A stretch of 64,000 nucleotides of DNA from Cheiracanthium punctorium (lineage: Eukaryota > Arthropoda > Arachnida > Araneae > Cheiracanthiidae). The first letter of the stretch is position 1. Every line of letters starts with the position of its first letter. Made by a program: the position numbers and the translations under genes. The stretch is taken from assembly GCA_038373885.1 (NCBI GenBank), contig JAWZYV010013023.1:62001-126000 (forward strand), given 5' to 3'. Shown here piece after piece: positions 1 to 11,186 of the stretch. Below the pieces are notes generated by a model, which searched no databases, was not told the DNA's origin, and saw only the letters and a program-made list of their open reading frames with translations.

Positions 1-891
1 ATAATATCCGCCCACGGAGTCCGAACCGATCCCGAAAAGACGTCCGCAGTCCAGAACTGGAGTCGTCCCGAGAATATCCACGACTTAAGAAGTTTTCTCG
101 GTCTGTGTACTTACTATCGAAAATTCGTGAAGGGCTTTTCTCAAATTGCAAGACCTCTTCACAAATTGACCGAGACTGGACAGAAATTTCTATGGACTGA
201 GGAATGTGAGGACGCATTCAACGAACTGAAGACGGCTTTAACATCTTCGCCGATCTTGTCGTATCCTCACCCTGACAAGCCATTTATCCTGGACACAGAC
301 GCAAGTAAGGAGAGTGTCGGAGCAGTTTTGTCCCAGGAGATAGATGGCGAAGAACACGTCATTGCTTACTGGAGCAAATGCCTTTCAAAGGCAGAACGTA
401 ACTATTGTGTTACGAGAAAGGAACTCCTTGCTATCATTAAGGCCGTGGAGCACTTCCATCATTACCTGTACGGCCGAAAGTTCCTGCTCCGAACGGACCA
501 TGCCTCTTTAACCTGGCTTCTAAATTTCAAGAATCCAGAGGGCCAAATAGCCAGGTGGATACAGCGATTACAAGAATATGACATCGAGATACGTCATCGG
601 AAAGGGTCATCTCATGGAAATGCAGATGCTTTGTCGAGAAGGCCCTGCATAGACAGTTGTCGCTATTGCTCCAGGGCAGAGAAAAATTACCATCTGAAAC
701 ATCCCGTTGTCCGCCAAGTTACATCATCGGCATCATCTCAAGATCCCTGGAGTGACGAAAGTGTTCGGGCGGACCAATTAGCAGACAGCGACATCAAACC
801 TATTGTAGAATTTATGGAAAAATCCAGCGCTAAGCCCAGTTGGCAGGAAATATCATCTTACAGTCCGGCAACAAAACAGTACTGGGCTTAG
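1..891 (+). pseudogene. pol: Ty3/gypsy pol fragment (reverse transcriptase end plus RNase H)
   Basis: Open in frame 1 from the first base of the window, so the 5' part of the gene lies to the left. The first ~45 codons read as the end of a Ty3/gypsy reverse transcriptase (GVRTDPEKTSAVQNW, then LRSFLGLCTYYRKF). The RNase H domain follows, with its acidic residues in LDTDAS (about 295), the RKELLAI helix (about 415) and LRTDHASL (about 490), and the usual close GNADALSRR (about 620). In a complete element the integrase would follow, but the reading frame ends just after it enters the loop of a large palindrome. An intact pol would run on for more than 1.5 kb. The domain assignment is secure; the element is a rearranged fragment. 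Confidence 0.93.
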
Positions 892-1167
892 CGCTGGATT
901 TTTCCATAAATTCTACAATAGGTTTGATGTCGCTGTCTGCTAATTGGTCCGCCCGAACATTTTCGTCACTCCAGGGATCTTGAGATGATGCCGATGATAT
1001 AACTTGGCGGACAACGGGATGTTTTAGATGGTAATTTTTCTCTGCCCTGGAGCAATAGCGACAACTGTCTATGCAGGGCCTTCTCGACAAAGCATCTGCA
1101 TTTCCATGAGATGACCCTTTCCGATGACGTATCTCGATGTCATATTCTTGTAATCGCTGTATCCCAC
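557..1167. repeat. Snapback palindrome in Ty3/gypsy pol (283-bp arms, ~46-bp loop)
   Basis: Bases 557 to 839 are repeated in reverse complement at about 886 to 1167, separated by a loop of about 46 bp. The two arms encode the same peptide stretch on opposite strands (SRRPCIDSCRYCSRAEKN on both) with only a few substitutions, so they are close to identical. The outer end of the right arm stops exactly at a primer-binding site. Confidence 0.93.
886..1167 (-). pseudogene. pol: Second, inverted copy of the Ty3/gypsy RNase H tail
   Basis: This is the right arm of the palindrome. Read on the minus strand it encodes the RNase H C-terminus and the linker after it, with single changes from the plus copy (for example T to I and S to N). 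It begins at the base next to the primer-binding site. The 5' UTR, gag, protease and nearly all of reverse transcriptase are therefore missing between PBS and RNase H on this strand. Confidence 0.88.
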
Positions 1168-1182
1168 TTCTGACACCAAATG
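1167..1182 (-). other. Primer-binding site complementary to tRNA-Leu
   Basis: On the plus strand this reads CCCACTTCTGACACCA, which matches the 3' end of animal tRNA-Leu including the CCA tail. On the minus strand it is a classic Ty3/gypsy primer-binding site beginning TGG, two bases inside the LTR. It fixes the orientation of the LTR and shows where minus-strand DNA synthesis would start. Confidence 0.8.
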
Positions 1183-1280
1183 TTTCTGAATTACTCTGCT
1201 ACTCCTGGGGTTCGTCGTTCTAAAGTCCAGTGGTGTAAAAAGTTCAAGTAAAAAGTCACTTGTCAGGATGGAACACAAAC

Positions 1281-1286
1281 TTTATT
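1281..1286 (-). terminator. LTR polyadenylation signal AATAAA
   Basis: TTTATT on the plus strand, AATAAA on the minus strand, within the R/U5 part of the LTR. Confidence 0.5.
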
Positions 1287-1642
1287 TCTTCTAGAACTTC
1301 GTAGAACAATCAGCTGCACACAATTCACAAGCACAATCTAGCAGTAACGTGCTTTTAACAATCCGCTTGGATCAGAAGCTCTCACAACTGCTGTATTTCT
1401 CACACAAAATAAGTCACTTTTACAGGCAAAAATTCCGTGGAAATATTCAAGGGATATAGTACACTATCCCTTAAGACACAGCAATGAAGAATTTACACAC
1501 AGCACTTTAAAAACAGCTTCACAAAGCAAGCTAAAACACAGCTTCTATAGCACTATCAGTTCACACAAAACAAGCGTACTCAGAGCTCTTGACACATTGA
1601 ATGTTTAACTCGCAACTGACTGCTTCGGGGCGATGCCCGCTT

Positions 1643-1652
1643 CTATAAATAG
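1643..1652 (-). promoter_or_regulatory. TATA-like box in the LTR
   Basis: CTATTTATAG on the minus strand, about 350 bp upstream of the LTR AATAAA. Position and orientation fit an LTR promoter that starts transcription near 1620. No start site can be proven from sequence. Confidence 0.5.
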
Positions 1653-1820
1653 CCGACGCAGGAGGTACAAGAGGTTTCCAGAAAAGTCAATTTCTCGAGG
1701 GTTCTACATAAAGCGTGAATTTTGATTACGTCATAGAAGAGAAATGTTAGGTTATTATGAGTTTTTAATGCAGGAAAAACAACTTCCAGGCCCCATTGGG
1801 AAAATCGCGCCAAATGACCA

Positions 1821-1846
1821 AAAAGTCGCCAAGCTTGGCGACTTTT
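1821..1846. repeat. Perfect 26-bp palindrome in LTR U3
   Basis: Each 13-base arm is AAAAGTCGCCAAG or its complement, centred between 1833 and 1834. A second small inverted repeat, GGCG(6)CGCC, follows at 1847 to 1860. Both lie upstream of the TATA-like box in the LTR orientation, where enhancers or protein-binding hairpins sit. Function is unknown. Confidence 0.7.
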
Positions 1847-2101
1847 GGCGAAATATCGCCAAATTTGGCGCTAAAAATAAGTCCTCAAAAGTGAAGAGAT
1901 CTAAGCTCTAGGACTAATATTTCTCGAGTTTTCTAGAAGCCCATAGAAAAACATATGGGAAAGCGAAACCTCCGTATCTCCAGTTCTAATTGGCCGATTT
2001 TGATGCAACAAAAAGCAAAATTTATCTATTTGAAGCGTAGAATACGAATTTTAAACCATTTTAAGCCCCAGATCAGCGGGTTGCCCCGAAAATTCGTAAC
2101 A

Positions 2102-3434
2102 ATATAATAGATTGCATGAAAACTTCGATTATTTTTAAAGAAGGGCAGATATGTTAATGTTCTATTTTTTTCATATTTAATGCGTTTTCATTTTTCGAGT
2201 TTTAAGAGATGTAGATATTAATGATTTCACTTATTGTTACATTTAACAACTTAAGTGGCAACAATGGACGTTACTACGGAAACTGTAGCAATCTTAAAAA
2301 TAGAACATGAAATGAATTATTCATGTTTACTTTGATAGAACTGCCATATTGGCGCCACAAATTGATTGTAACAGCTAAAATGAATCACCAATTAAACTTA
2401 ACAACAAATTAAAAAATTTACCCGCAATCCTTACAATACCCACAATTTTTACCAGGCTGAAAAACCATTCTTATTCACCTCCAAAAGCATTCGTATGTTT
2501 AAAGAATTCCGATTTTATTACACCTTGTTTGGTGGGATTAAAAAAATATCCAAGCATACGCTCATAATATCGACTCATTCCAATCGTGGAATGTTAATTA
2601 GCAGCACCATGGCTCACTGGGATAAGCTGACGGATTAATGCAATTTTGTGTGTGGAGGCTTGGCTGGAAGATTCACATACATATATATAAATTTTATGGA
2701 AGTACGTTGGGATTGTTTACATTAATTTCATTTTTCTCGGGAGGGGTTGGTCGCCTCCTCCGACCCCCTCCCTTTAATCCGCCCTTGATCAGACCCTGAG
2801 TCTGTTTTTTCGTTTCGGAACTTAGTTTTCTTTCTATATTTTGTTTATTTCTGGATTCATTCTTCAAAAAAAGAAAAAATGTAGCATTATTGGTAAGGAA
2901 TCCATTTTCTAAAGGCCATAGGTGGGTGGTGCAATGATCTGGATACCCCCTCCTCCGTTTGTACGAGTTTCGCTTTTAGTCAACAAAAAGATAATGATAC
3001 AGCCTTTCTTTCTGTCTTTCTTTTATTTCCCCCCTTTTGGATGCTCCATGAAATTTTTTTCTGAGAACCGTCTTTTTTTTCCACAGTATTGTTAAATATA
3101 CTCTTGTGTGTGTCCTTATTGCTGACTTTAGAATACTCATTCAGTTTCGCCTAAGTAATGAGTTGACTAAATAATGCAGGCATGTAACAGCCACATTAAA
3201 TATATTAATGACTATGTCATTTTATCTCTCACCCCCTTTTGAAAATGTGACATAAAAATAAGACACGAAAATGCGTTACGAAAACGCGACATAAAAGTAA
3301 GAATTAATGTCCGCTGAAAATGTTAGTATGTGTTACGTAAACCACCGATTTCTATAAGCTCTGTAAGGTTGCATTTATTTGATAAAATGATTGTTTAAAA
3401 ATTTCATCCGTTTATTTAAATACTATTAGTTCCA
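2102..3434. other. Gene-free AT-rich stretch with a degraded hAT-type end
   Basis: No coding region is seen. A G/C-rich patch at about 2738 to 2789 ends in CTTTAATCCGCCCTTG; its complement resembles a hAT terminus, but no partner end or duplication was found. A segment at 3195 to 3226 is repeated in inverted orientation at about 16815 to 16845. Confidence 0.5.
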
Positions 3435-3500
3435 GTGGCGGATTTTGCTCTTGAAAGGCCCGAGGCGCAACTCAATTTTGAGGAACCCCTCCTCAAAAAA
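3435..3500 (+). mobile_element. hAT-type terminus (CAGTGGCGGATTTTGC...)
   Basis: CAGTGGCGGATTTTGC followed by a GGCCCGAGGCGCAAC block and an A-run. The inverted counterpart, AATCCGCCACTG preceded by a GAGGCCCGAGGCACG block, is at 16501 to 16590. Such paired ends are typical of hAT elements. Whether these two belong to one copy is uncertain. Confidence 0.5.
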
Positions 3501-5299
3501 AAAAAAAAAAAAAAAAAATATCACTAACTGTAACTCCTTTACATTATTACTATTTATTTTAACATGTTTTAATTCCTTTTATATCTAATTTATGTCTACA
3601 AACCAGGGCCTGACTTTCACTATAACACTTTTGTGCCGAGGGCACTTTTCAGATTTTGTGTCCTTTAGCTGGCTCAATTTTTGTGCCCCTGTATATCGTG
3701 TTAAACTCAATTTTTTGGCTTATTTCTCCATGTGTGCCCAGGGCACGCGGACCAAGTGTCCGTCCTATAGTCAGGGCCTGCTACAAAAGGAGAATTAAAA
3801 TTTTAAAATAATTTTTATGTTTATAGATTTGTTTATCTTAAAAAACATTTTTTATCTCAATAATTTTTGTACTACGTTTCACTTTTCATGATTAACACTA
3901 AATAAACATCAGCATACCTCTAAGTATAACCCAGCAACTGCAGTTTTATATTGATTATTTTTCACTGTTACTTAATTACGTCGAATTACTTTTTGTGGAT
4001 CACTGGCATATGTCTTGTTTCAGTCATGAAAATTTTGACTACTAAGGTCAGAACAAGGGAAACTTGATCAGAAACATGACTTTGACATCACAGAGTTCAG
4101 AAGAATTCTTTACTTGGATAAAATGAACCAAAAATTCAACATTCCTTCAAGAACATATATTTATAAATATTTAAATATATTCATAAATTTCCCGTTTGGA
4201 ACTGCAAAACTAAACAGTTTCATAGTAAAAGTAAACTTTCTGTTTAGTCTAATTTTTGTGTTTATTCAAAAACTGTCAATAAGTTTAGGACTATTAATAA
4301 TGAGTAATTAGGTATGAATAATACACACACACACATTATTCTATATTTTAAATAGAATGAAAAGAACTACAAGAGAAATTAAAAAAAAAATACAATACTT
4401 TAAGTAGTTAAAGTACAAAAAGTATTATTGACTTAAAAATAAATTCCACTTTATAATGGGTAAATGGGTATGCTCTAAGCTTCGGTCCTAGGTTTATTAT
4501 TAATGTTTAGCATTTTCATCTGCGACTATAAAATACATGCCATATTTATAATATAGTTATCATAAATATTTTTTAGTTGAAAACAAAAAAATAAATTAAT
4601 CATCATTTGTTTTTTTAAGTTTTTAATTAACTGTGTATGACATTTCAGTTCAAAATTTGTCTATGAATTTTAACCCACTATCATCCGATCGAGCTGAAAC
4701 TTTGCACGCATGTGAAATTTCGGTGACGCTAAGTATTGCTTTCTTTAATTTTTCAATACTTTTTTTTAACTATCAAATATCTTCCCCCAATCCCCCCAAA
4801 AAAGTGTTATCGCACATGTATCAGCTCATATCTTTTTAATTATTGGTCGGCAATTTTTTATCATTGCATACTTGGAAAGTTTCGATTCCAAAAAAAGATA
4901 AAATCGGTTATCCCTAGCTTAAATTTTTAATTTTTCGTGATATTTCGAAAGAAGATAAATTATTGTTTCCAATTTCTTTTACATCGTGACAACCAACAAC
5001 AATTATATATTCTAGGTATATTTGAAAATTTCACTGAATACAGAATGTCCTTTCCTAAATCATTTAAATGAAGAACGGCTGAAAAATATAATATATTTAA
5101 TTTTTGACAAATTTTTCAATCTCAAGCTGCAGAATAAAGCGGTTCAGGCTTTTCTCTTTTAAAATGAGAAATATTCTTACCAGACTGTACACTCTTTGAT
5201 TTGGGGGGGGGAGGGGCGGCAATCTATAAAGCAGGTGTATTTGAATGTTCTACTGCAATACCAGCTACTGAACCGCAATCTGATTCAGTGAGGCCCAAA
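3501..5299. other. Gene-free AT-rich stretch
   Basis: Only short chance reading frames, simple A/T runs and a short CA run (4320s) are seen. No protein similarity is recognisable. Confidence 0.5.
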
Positions 5300-5310
5300 T
5301 AATTGATCTG

Positions 5311-5352
5311 GGAGACGGAAGTTGCCTGGTTCAAAACCAGGTCGCGTCCGCC
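5311..5352 (+). repeat. tRNA-like T-arm/B-box head of a possible SINE
   Basis: CCTGGTTCAAAACCAGG (5325 to 5341) forms a perfect five-pair T-arm around a pol III B-box (GGTTCAAAACC). No convincing A-box or acceptor stem is visible, so it is not a tRNA gene. It lies just upstream of foldback copy 1 and is missing from copy 2, as in a 5'-truncated SINE. The link is inference. Confidence 0.35.
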
Positions 5353-5388
5353 AACCTAACCGTTAGGAATTTTTCGTGGTTTCCTCCA

Positions 5389-5868
5389 AAACGTAGCATA
5401 AATAGGGGTTAGAATCCCTTAGAAAGACCCCCAAGGGGAGCACCCACACCCATCGGCATAGATCCCACTTGTAGATAATTGGCCGTAATCCCCCAACACA
5501 AATAATTGATTCCGGATAGGAAAAAGGCATAGGGACCCTCTGCACCTGTATTTTTTTTAGATAAAATATAGTGAGCAAATTAAAACAATGCAAAAAAATC
5601 TAGGAATTTTTCTTGGAAAAAATGGACAGTTGAGGGCCCTAAAATTCCAAGGAATGTTGTATGAAAATACCAGGAACTTTATTGAACAGCTCAGGAAAGA
5701 TCCACTGAATTGCATATTGTTCAGTAAAGTTCTTGGTATTTTCGTGCAACTTTCCTTGGAATTTAGGGCACCTCAGCTGCCTATTATTTTCAAGGAACAC
5801 TACTGGAATTTTTTTTAATTTTTTTTTTTTTTTTTAACAATTCTAGTCATTTTTAAGTGAACTGCCTG
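5389..5868 (+). repeat. Foldback dispersed repeat, copy 1
   Basis: About 480 bp shared with 15681 to 16151, with small indels. The 3' half folds back: roughly 5599 to 5687 is complementary to 5717 to 5816, around a ~29-bp loop, at about 80% identity. Both copies stop at GAACTGCCTG. The 76-codon open frame across the hairpin appears in both copies, but as it crosses a self-complementary region I do not regard it as a gene. Confidence 0.8.
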
Positions 5869-7559
5869 GTCCAAATGACGTGTGAGTTCATATCTTCCTT
5901 GGTCCGTACACATGATTTAAAGGGGAAATGCAAAACGACTGCTCACGATTTTGAAAATCTTTCTAATTTTGAAATTGTTATTGAGTATTTCCCTTGATGG
6001 TTCTCTAAGACAGGTGAAATGTTGGGAGGAGTGAGAGGCTGCTCTCTGCTCTTCTGACTACAAGCATGAATGTTGCTCAGCTACGGTCGAACTAGAAGGA
6101 TGGTTTCATGATTGAAAATTTATTTCTTTGAATTTCATGTAAAAAACGTAATTACTTTTTTGCCGACCAAATATTATCACTGTGCTTGTTATTTCACATT
6201 CTTCATTTAATATTATCGTCTGCAATGTGCAATATTCTTAAGACTTTTGGCGGTATTTTAATTTATTGTCAGATGAAAATTTAGACAGAAAAACGTGATT
6301 TTGAAGGTTTTTTGAATGTTAGATAAAATATGGGGAAGTCCAAAGACCTGTTTCCAATATTAAAAAAGGTCAAATTCATGCCTGGAATGTTGAAGATGTT
6401 AGTTTTTCAGAAATAGGACGTTGTATTAGAAGACATGCATCTACTCCATCTAATTCTATACCTGGACAATATTTTATTTAGGGGGATATGGTAGCGGATG
6501 AAACAATACCCGCTTTATAGAATCACCATCAAATTGTATAAACGTCCAATTTATTTGCTTCAAAATTTGATATTTTTTAATACCGCTATCTTTTACTGTG
6601 TTTTTGCACAAAAGAAATTTATTTTACGTTTATTTTAAGCAATTTTCAAAAAAATGTCTCTTAATAAATTTATATATGGTCCCTTAACTCATGAAAATAA
6701 CCCATTTTATTTAATATAAATTAAACTACTGAACGTAAAAATTTGAAATTTTGCACAGCCATGATATTAGTTTCTGCATCTATTTCCCTCGAAATTTGGC
6801 TAGGTCGCTATTCATAATTTTTTTTAATATTAATTTAATAATTCATGTTAATATTTTATTAAAAATCATAATAATAGTGAATTATGTTTGGGTCGTTTAG
6901 TTCTAACAGTACGAATAAAAATCAGCTTCTTATTATCGATATTATATGAGATATGAATTAAATTATAAAAAAATATTTTAACATATGGGGAGGGGGATTT
7001 TGCAAGCTCATAACTCACCCATTTTTAGTTCAAATTTATCGAAAATTGGTATCCGGGGTTAAAATGAGCTAAATTTTTGAAATATGAAGGGAAATCTAGG
7101 GGTTGCTATTGAGAAAAAAAGGTTGGCGCGAATTTTAAAATGTAGATGACCCTTTATGCAATTTTTACGCATAGCAAATTAAAGTGTACTTCAATCGTAA
7201 ACGATTGGTATCTGTAACTTTGCTGTACGACAAACGATGGCCGAAAAAAGTACAAGTGAGCCTTTTTTTCCGTAGCTGTACATATCTAAGACGTTCAGGT
7301 GGCAGTCAGTGATCATTCTGCTAAGCATAACTTGTTGGCTTTGGTATAATTTTCTTTTGTTTACATTTTCTGTTTGTTGCTAAGTCTCATCCAACCGGGT
7401 TCTATCATAGTATATGGCTGAGAAGAGAGTGAAATTTCAGCTGGTATTTTTTTCTAGTGACTGCATTTCACAAATTCTCAAACTTGTCCCTCCCGGGTAT
7501 ACTTCATCACCGTGCCCGTAGAGAGGTTTATTTCGAGACAAAGATTCGGTACCACCAGG
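5869..7559. other. Gene-free stretch
   Basis: AT-rich sequence with no recognisable coding region or complete element. Confidence 0.5.
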
Positions 7560-7808
7560 CAGTCGCGGATCCAGGGGAGGGGCTAGGGGGCTTCAGCCCC
7601 CCCCCACAAAAGAGATTGCTAGACGGTATCATTCTGCTTTATTATACACTTTAAACTGCTAAAATGATAATATTTTATAACTTAGCCCCTCCCAAAAGCA
7701 TGCACATTGATTTAGACTAAAATTTTGATTTACAGTACATTTTAATTGGGTGAAATAAGCTTTTTAAAAAACTTAGCCCCTCCCAAAAAAAATCTGGATC
7801 CGCCACTG
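7560..7808. mobile_element. hAT-type MITE with perfect 8-bp target duplication
   Basis: Starts CAGTCGCGGATCCAGGGG and ends in the complement of CAGTGGCGGATCCAG. It is flanked on both sides by CCACCAGG (7552 to 7559 and 7809 to 7816). The 249 bp hold no gene. An internal phrase ACTTAGCCCCTCCCAAAA occurs twice (about 7680 and 7770), suggesting subterminal duplication. Confidence 0.85.
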
Positions 7809-7812
7809 CCAC

Positions 7813-8210
7813 CAGGCTCGGACTGGCTCCTTTGGGGGCCCCCGGTTGGAGATTAAAAAGGGTTCCCTTGCTGTTAAATTTAGAGAAAACAGAAAATTTG
7901 TGACTATATAATACTAGAAAATTAGGCTTCAATGCCTAAAAACCACATTTAACTATTTTAAAGCTCTTGGGGGTCACTGACTCGTCGGGAGCCCCCTTGA
8001 GCCGTGGGGTCTGTGTGGTCCTCCGTTGCGCCACTGTGTAAGATTTCTCGGAAATAAATAATCAAATTACCCTTTGATATTGCTATGATGCATGTCAAAT
8101 TACTCTAATAATAAAGTAGTGTTCCCATTTTGGGGAGGCCTCTCCGGATGCCCCTTGGAACAGAGGCCCTCGGCAATCGCCGACCATCCGACCTGGCCAG
8201 TCCGCGCCTG
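7813..8210. mobile_element. Second hAT-type MITE, hit at its left end by the 7560 MITE
   Basis: Left end CAGGCTCGGACTGGC; the right end at 8210 is the complement of CAGGCGCGGACTGGC. The 8-bp duplication of the neighbouring MITE (CCACCAGG) overlaps the first bases of this element, so the 249-bp MITE inserted at its very edge and is younger. The flanks of this element are only a weak 5-of-8 match. Confidence 0.55.
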
Positions 8211-8788
8211 GCTGCTACACACAGTTTCTTTGGCTTTGATTCAGACGTCCATTCACGAAGACAACCTATCCTAGTTCTATGACCAAAATGGGGGGGGTGA
8301 GGGATAGAATACTTTCCCTGCAAACGAGGAAGTTCCCCCCTTTTTTTTCTTCACAGAATCGTTTGTTTGTGTTTGTTTTTCCCCCCCGCTGTTGCCCGTT
8401 GCCCTTCAAGGCCATGAGTGAAACACACCTTCTTCCTCAGATGTATATTTTGGTGCGCCTCGTCACGTTCAAGCAGTTCTAGCATGGATCTGTCACAATA
8501 AATCTCTGATCTACGGTCAAAAAAAGCGGATGTCTCTATTTTGCAGTTTATGGTTTACACTGGCGAGGCGTCGACTTACAAAAATTACCGGGGTGGGAGC
8601 TCTAATGAGTCATTCTGGATGGCGAGAGTTAAAATATATTTATCATTAGTTTTCAAGGAATCGCGAATTTTTTTATCACGTTTTTCGTGATAATCCTTAT
8701 ATTAAAAAATTCCTTTTATAGTTTAGAAAATATGTATAAACGCGCTTGCGCGTGCGTTTCAAGAATCCTTTTTTAATTTCAAAATAAA
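8211..8788. other. Gene-free stretch
   Basis: No coding region; short G and C runs near 8290 and 8340 only. Confidence 0.45.
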
Positions 8789-8790
8789 TA

Positions 8791-10791
8791 CCGTGTTTAC
8801 TCGCGTAATAGTAGCCCTTGCATAACAGTTTCGGCAGCAGCATCGGCATTTTTAACAGCATCCGTATTTTGAAGCACAAAAAATCATCAAAATATTTTAT
8901 CTTCATTCAGGGGCGCACGCAGGATTTTCTCTTGGAGGGGGTTTTACCAGAGCATGACTAAGGCATTCAGGTGCCCTAAACCTAGAACATTTGGGGGGGC
9001 CCTGTACGGACATACCTTGATTGACAGATATAATAACAGGGGGCTAATATTTGTTCGCAGTAGTACAAACCCCTCTTCAAAAATTTTTAATGCACAGAAG
9101 TTATGCTGCAAGTGACGTGACGTCGATGAAAGTTCCGTAATGAATGCTTTGGACCTTATAACATGACGCCTATTCTATCCCTAAATACGACGTACATAAA
9201 CACTTTTGCAAGGCGGCATGTTTTTTAAAAGTGCAACTGTGTATTTGTTGCCATTGATGCTTTTTATAATAATTCTTTTAAGAATTGAACTTAAACTATT
9301 TTAATCATTTTAGGGGCTCTAAAATTGGGGGGAGGGACCAGGCCAAGACCTAGTTGGCTTGTCTTGTGAGGTAAGGCACTTAGCCCAGCCAACATAAACT
9401 GTGTCATCAGAGACCTGGAAAAATGCCCTGGCGTACAAATAATAAAACAACATTATTTTATTTTTGATTAGGGCTAATTTTTATCAAGCTATAGTTGTAC
9501 ATTTGTAGTGGAGGTGAAAACATTTTCAGTCCCTGGCCAAATCAATGTGGTACGAGATATTTTTTACCCACACCACCAATGTTGCTATGCTAATAAACAT
9601 TTGTTGACAAACATTGACTAAAGTGTTGGCTCTACCGTAAATCAGCCAAATATTCATAGATTTACCTTACACACCTTATCTTATTTATACCTAAGGAGGA
9701 AAAATAAAAATATTTTTTTACAGTGACTCCACTCGATTTCCCCAACATTTGACCTTACTGTTTAAGACATCTTTTACTTATTTATTTATTGTTGTTATTA
9801 TAGCCCTATAAAAAAACTATAAGTCCTACACACAACAAAATCTATATGTGTGACGGTAACTTATAACATGCATACACAATCGAGCTTATTCGAATGCACC
9901 ATTTAGACACTAGCGCAGTAATGTATAAGAATTCTTTTTTTTTAACCCTGTGAACAAAGTATCTGTTCTATACAAACCAAAATCTGTGCAACTCATATGA
10001 TTGCGCCCTATAATATAGAATACGTGCCCAATTATTTCAATCGAATGCGCTAATTGGACGCTACCTAATCAAAAATGAAATAATGTTGTTCTGTAATTTA
10101 ATTGTTTTGTAATTTTGAACTATGTAGTTATTTATCTAGACTTTTAAAAGTAAGAATTATAATATGATAAAATATGATTTAAGTAGAACTAAAATAGAAT
10201 CTTAAAACCCATAGAATTCGCAAAATCACACGGCCATTTAACAAAGGCGCCTTAATAATTCTTTTGGGAGAGACCCATACACCCGCTGGGCCCCTCCTTT
10301 ATACGTGCCATCTTTCCTGTCAGCTTTTTTTCATAAAGACTCTCCGTACTTCAATACACTTGTATTGTTTCTCAACTATGTATTTATCTATTTATCTTAG
10401 CTGCTAAATATAAAATTTCATTAAGTCTTATAATGCATTAAAATGATAAAGTTACATGATGATTTAACGAAGCTTAGTTGGTAACTCTTCTAGGAGGGGT
10501 CCAGACCCCCTGGACCCCCCCCCTCTTGTGTGCGCCAGTATTTTCATTTATGTCTAATAAAAATATTACTATTAAAAAAGGCTCTTTTGTGTGTGCAACT
10601 AACGGAAAGATTACTTGATATACGGCAGATAATATGGAAACGTTTGGTTGCTTAGTAATATTATTATACCAGTAATGTTTTAGCATTAGATAATTCGATA
10701 TTGTGTACTGGATTTCCTCGCGTAATAATCGCACCTAGACTAACCATGAAAAATTGGCAAAAAAGTGCGACTATTACGCGAGTAAACAGGG
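8791..10791. mobile_element. TA-flanked MITE (CCGTGTTTACTCGCG family), copy 1, interrupted
   Basis: Left end CCGTGTTTACTCGCGTAATA (8791) and the complement of CCCTGTTTACTCGCGTAATA (ending 10791), each flanked by TA. The internal sequence matches copy 2 at 11187 to 11530, but is split by a 1.63-kb insertion at 8908 to 10540. Without it the MITE is about 360 bp. A TA duplication with long ends suggests the Tc1/mariner group; no transposase is present. Confidence 0.8.
8908..10540. mobile_element. hAT-like element nested in the MITE
   Basis: Begins CAGGGGCGCACGCAGGA and ends in the complement of TACTGGCGCACACAAGA. The flanks TCTTCATT (8900 to 8907) and TTTTCATT (10541 to 10548) are an 8-bp duplication with one mismatch. 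The halves of the split MITE resume on either side. The interior is AT-rich with G-runs (about 8936, 8993, 9330) and no coding region, so it is non-autonomous. Confidence 0.65.
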
Positions 10792-10952
10792 TAAGTTTAA
10801 ATGGAGCGCATCAAAAATGCATATAATTTAATATACATGGTGATTATAATTAAAGTTGCACTACTGGACAAATGTTATCAAACTTGGTAATTGTGTAAAG
10901 GTGGTCAGGGGAGTTATTATCGGGGAAAGAAAAAGTTCAAAAATTCAACACC

Positions 10953-11180
10953 AGGGGCAAGGACGTATTTAAGGGAGTGGGGTGGTACAGACACATGGAA
11001 CCCCCCCCCCCTTCGAAATTAAAATTTTTGTTACTAAAAGGATAATGATATACTGCAGCGGTTCTCAACCTTTTAACGTCGCGTCCCCCCCAACAAAGGC
11101 TAACTTACTAAAAGATTCTATAAGTTCGACGCGTATGATTTTTTCTGTTTTAATTTTTCACTCTCTTATCATTTTGGATC
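10953..11180. mobile_element. hAT-type end fragments
   Basis: CAGGGGCAAGGACGTATTTA at 10953 and, at about 11057, CAGCGGTTCTCAACCTTTTA followed by a GTCCCCCC block. The second resembles Charlie-type hAT termini known widely in animals. No partner ends were found. Confidence 0.4.
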
Positions 11181-11186
11181 AATATA

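Larger units (their letters stand above)
1181..2101 (-). mobile_element. Ty3/gypsy LTR (about 921 bp, minus orientation)
   Basis: On the minus strand the segment begins TGTTACGAATTTTC and ends CAGAAACA, the usual TG...CA ends, and is followed by the tRNA-Leu primer-binding site. Inside there is a TATA-like CTATTTATAG (1652 to 1643) and an AATAAA (1286 to 1281), in the right order for U3-R-U5. The partner LTR is not in the window, so the left boundary at 2101 is inferred from the end sequence alone. Confidence 0.78.

Noticed and set aside
1262..1271. GTCAGGATGG, matching the 5' start of tRNA-Leu, close to the tRNA-Leu primer-binding site
   Set aside because: Only ten bases, and no tRNA structure follows; treated as coincidence.
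5325..5341. Possible tRNA gene
   Set aside because: Only the T-arm is convincing; no A-box, anticodon arm or acceptor stem was found.
5588..5818. 76-codon frame present in both foldback copies (also 15878 to 16108)
   Set aside because: It spans the hairpin, so both strands give similar open frames; shared presence reflects repeat copying, not a conserved protein.
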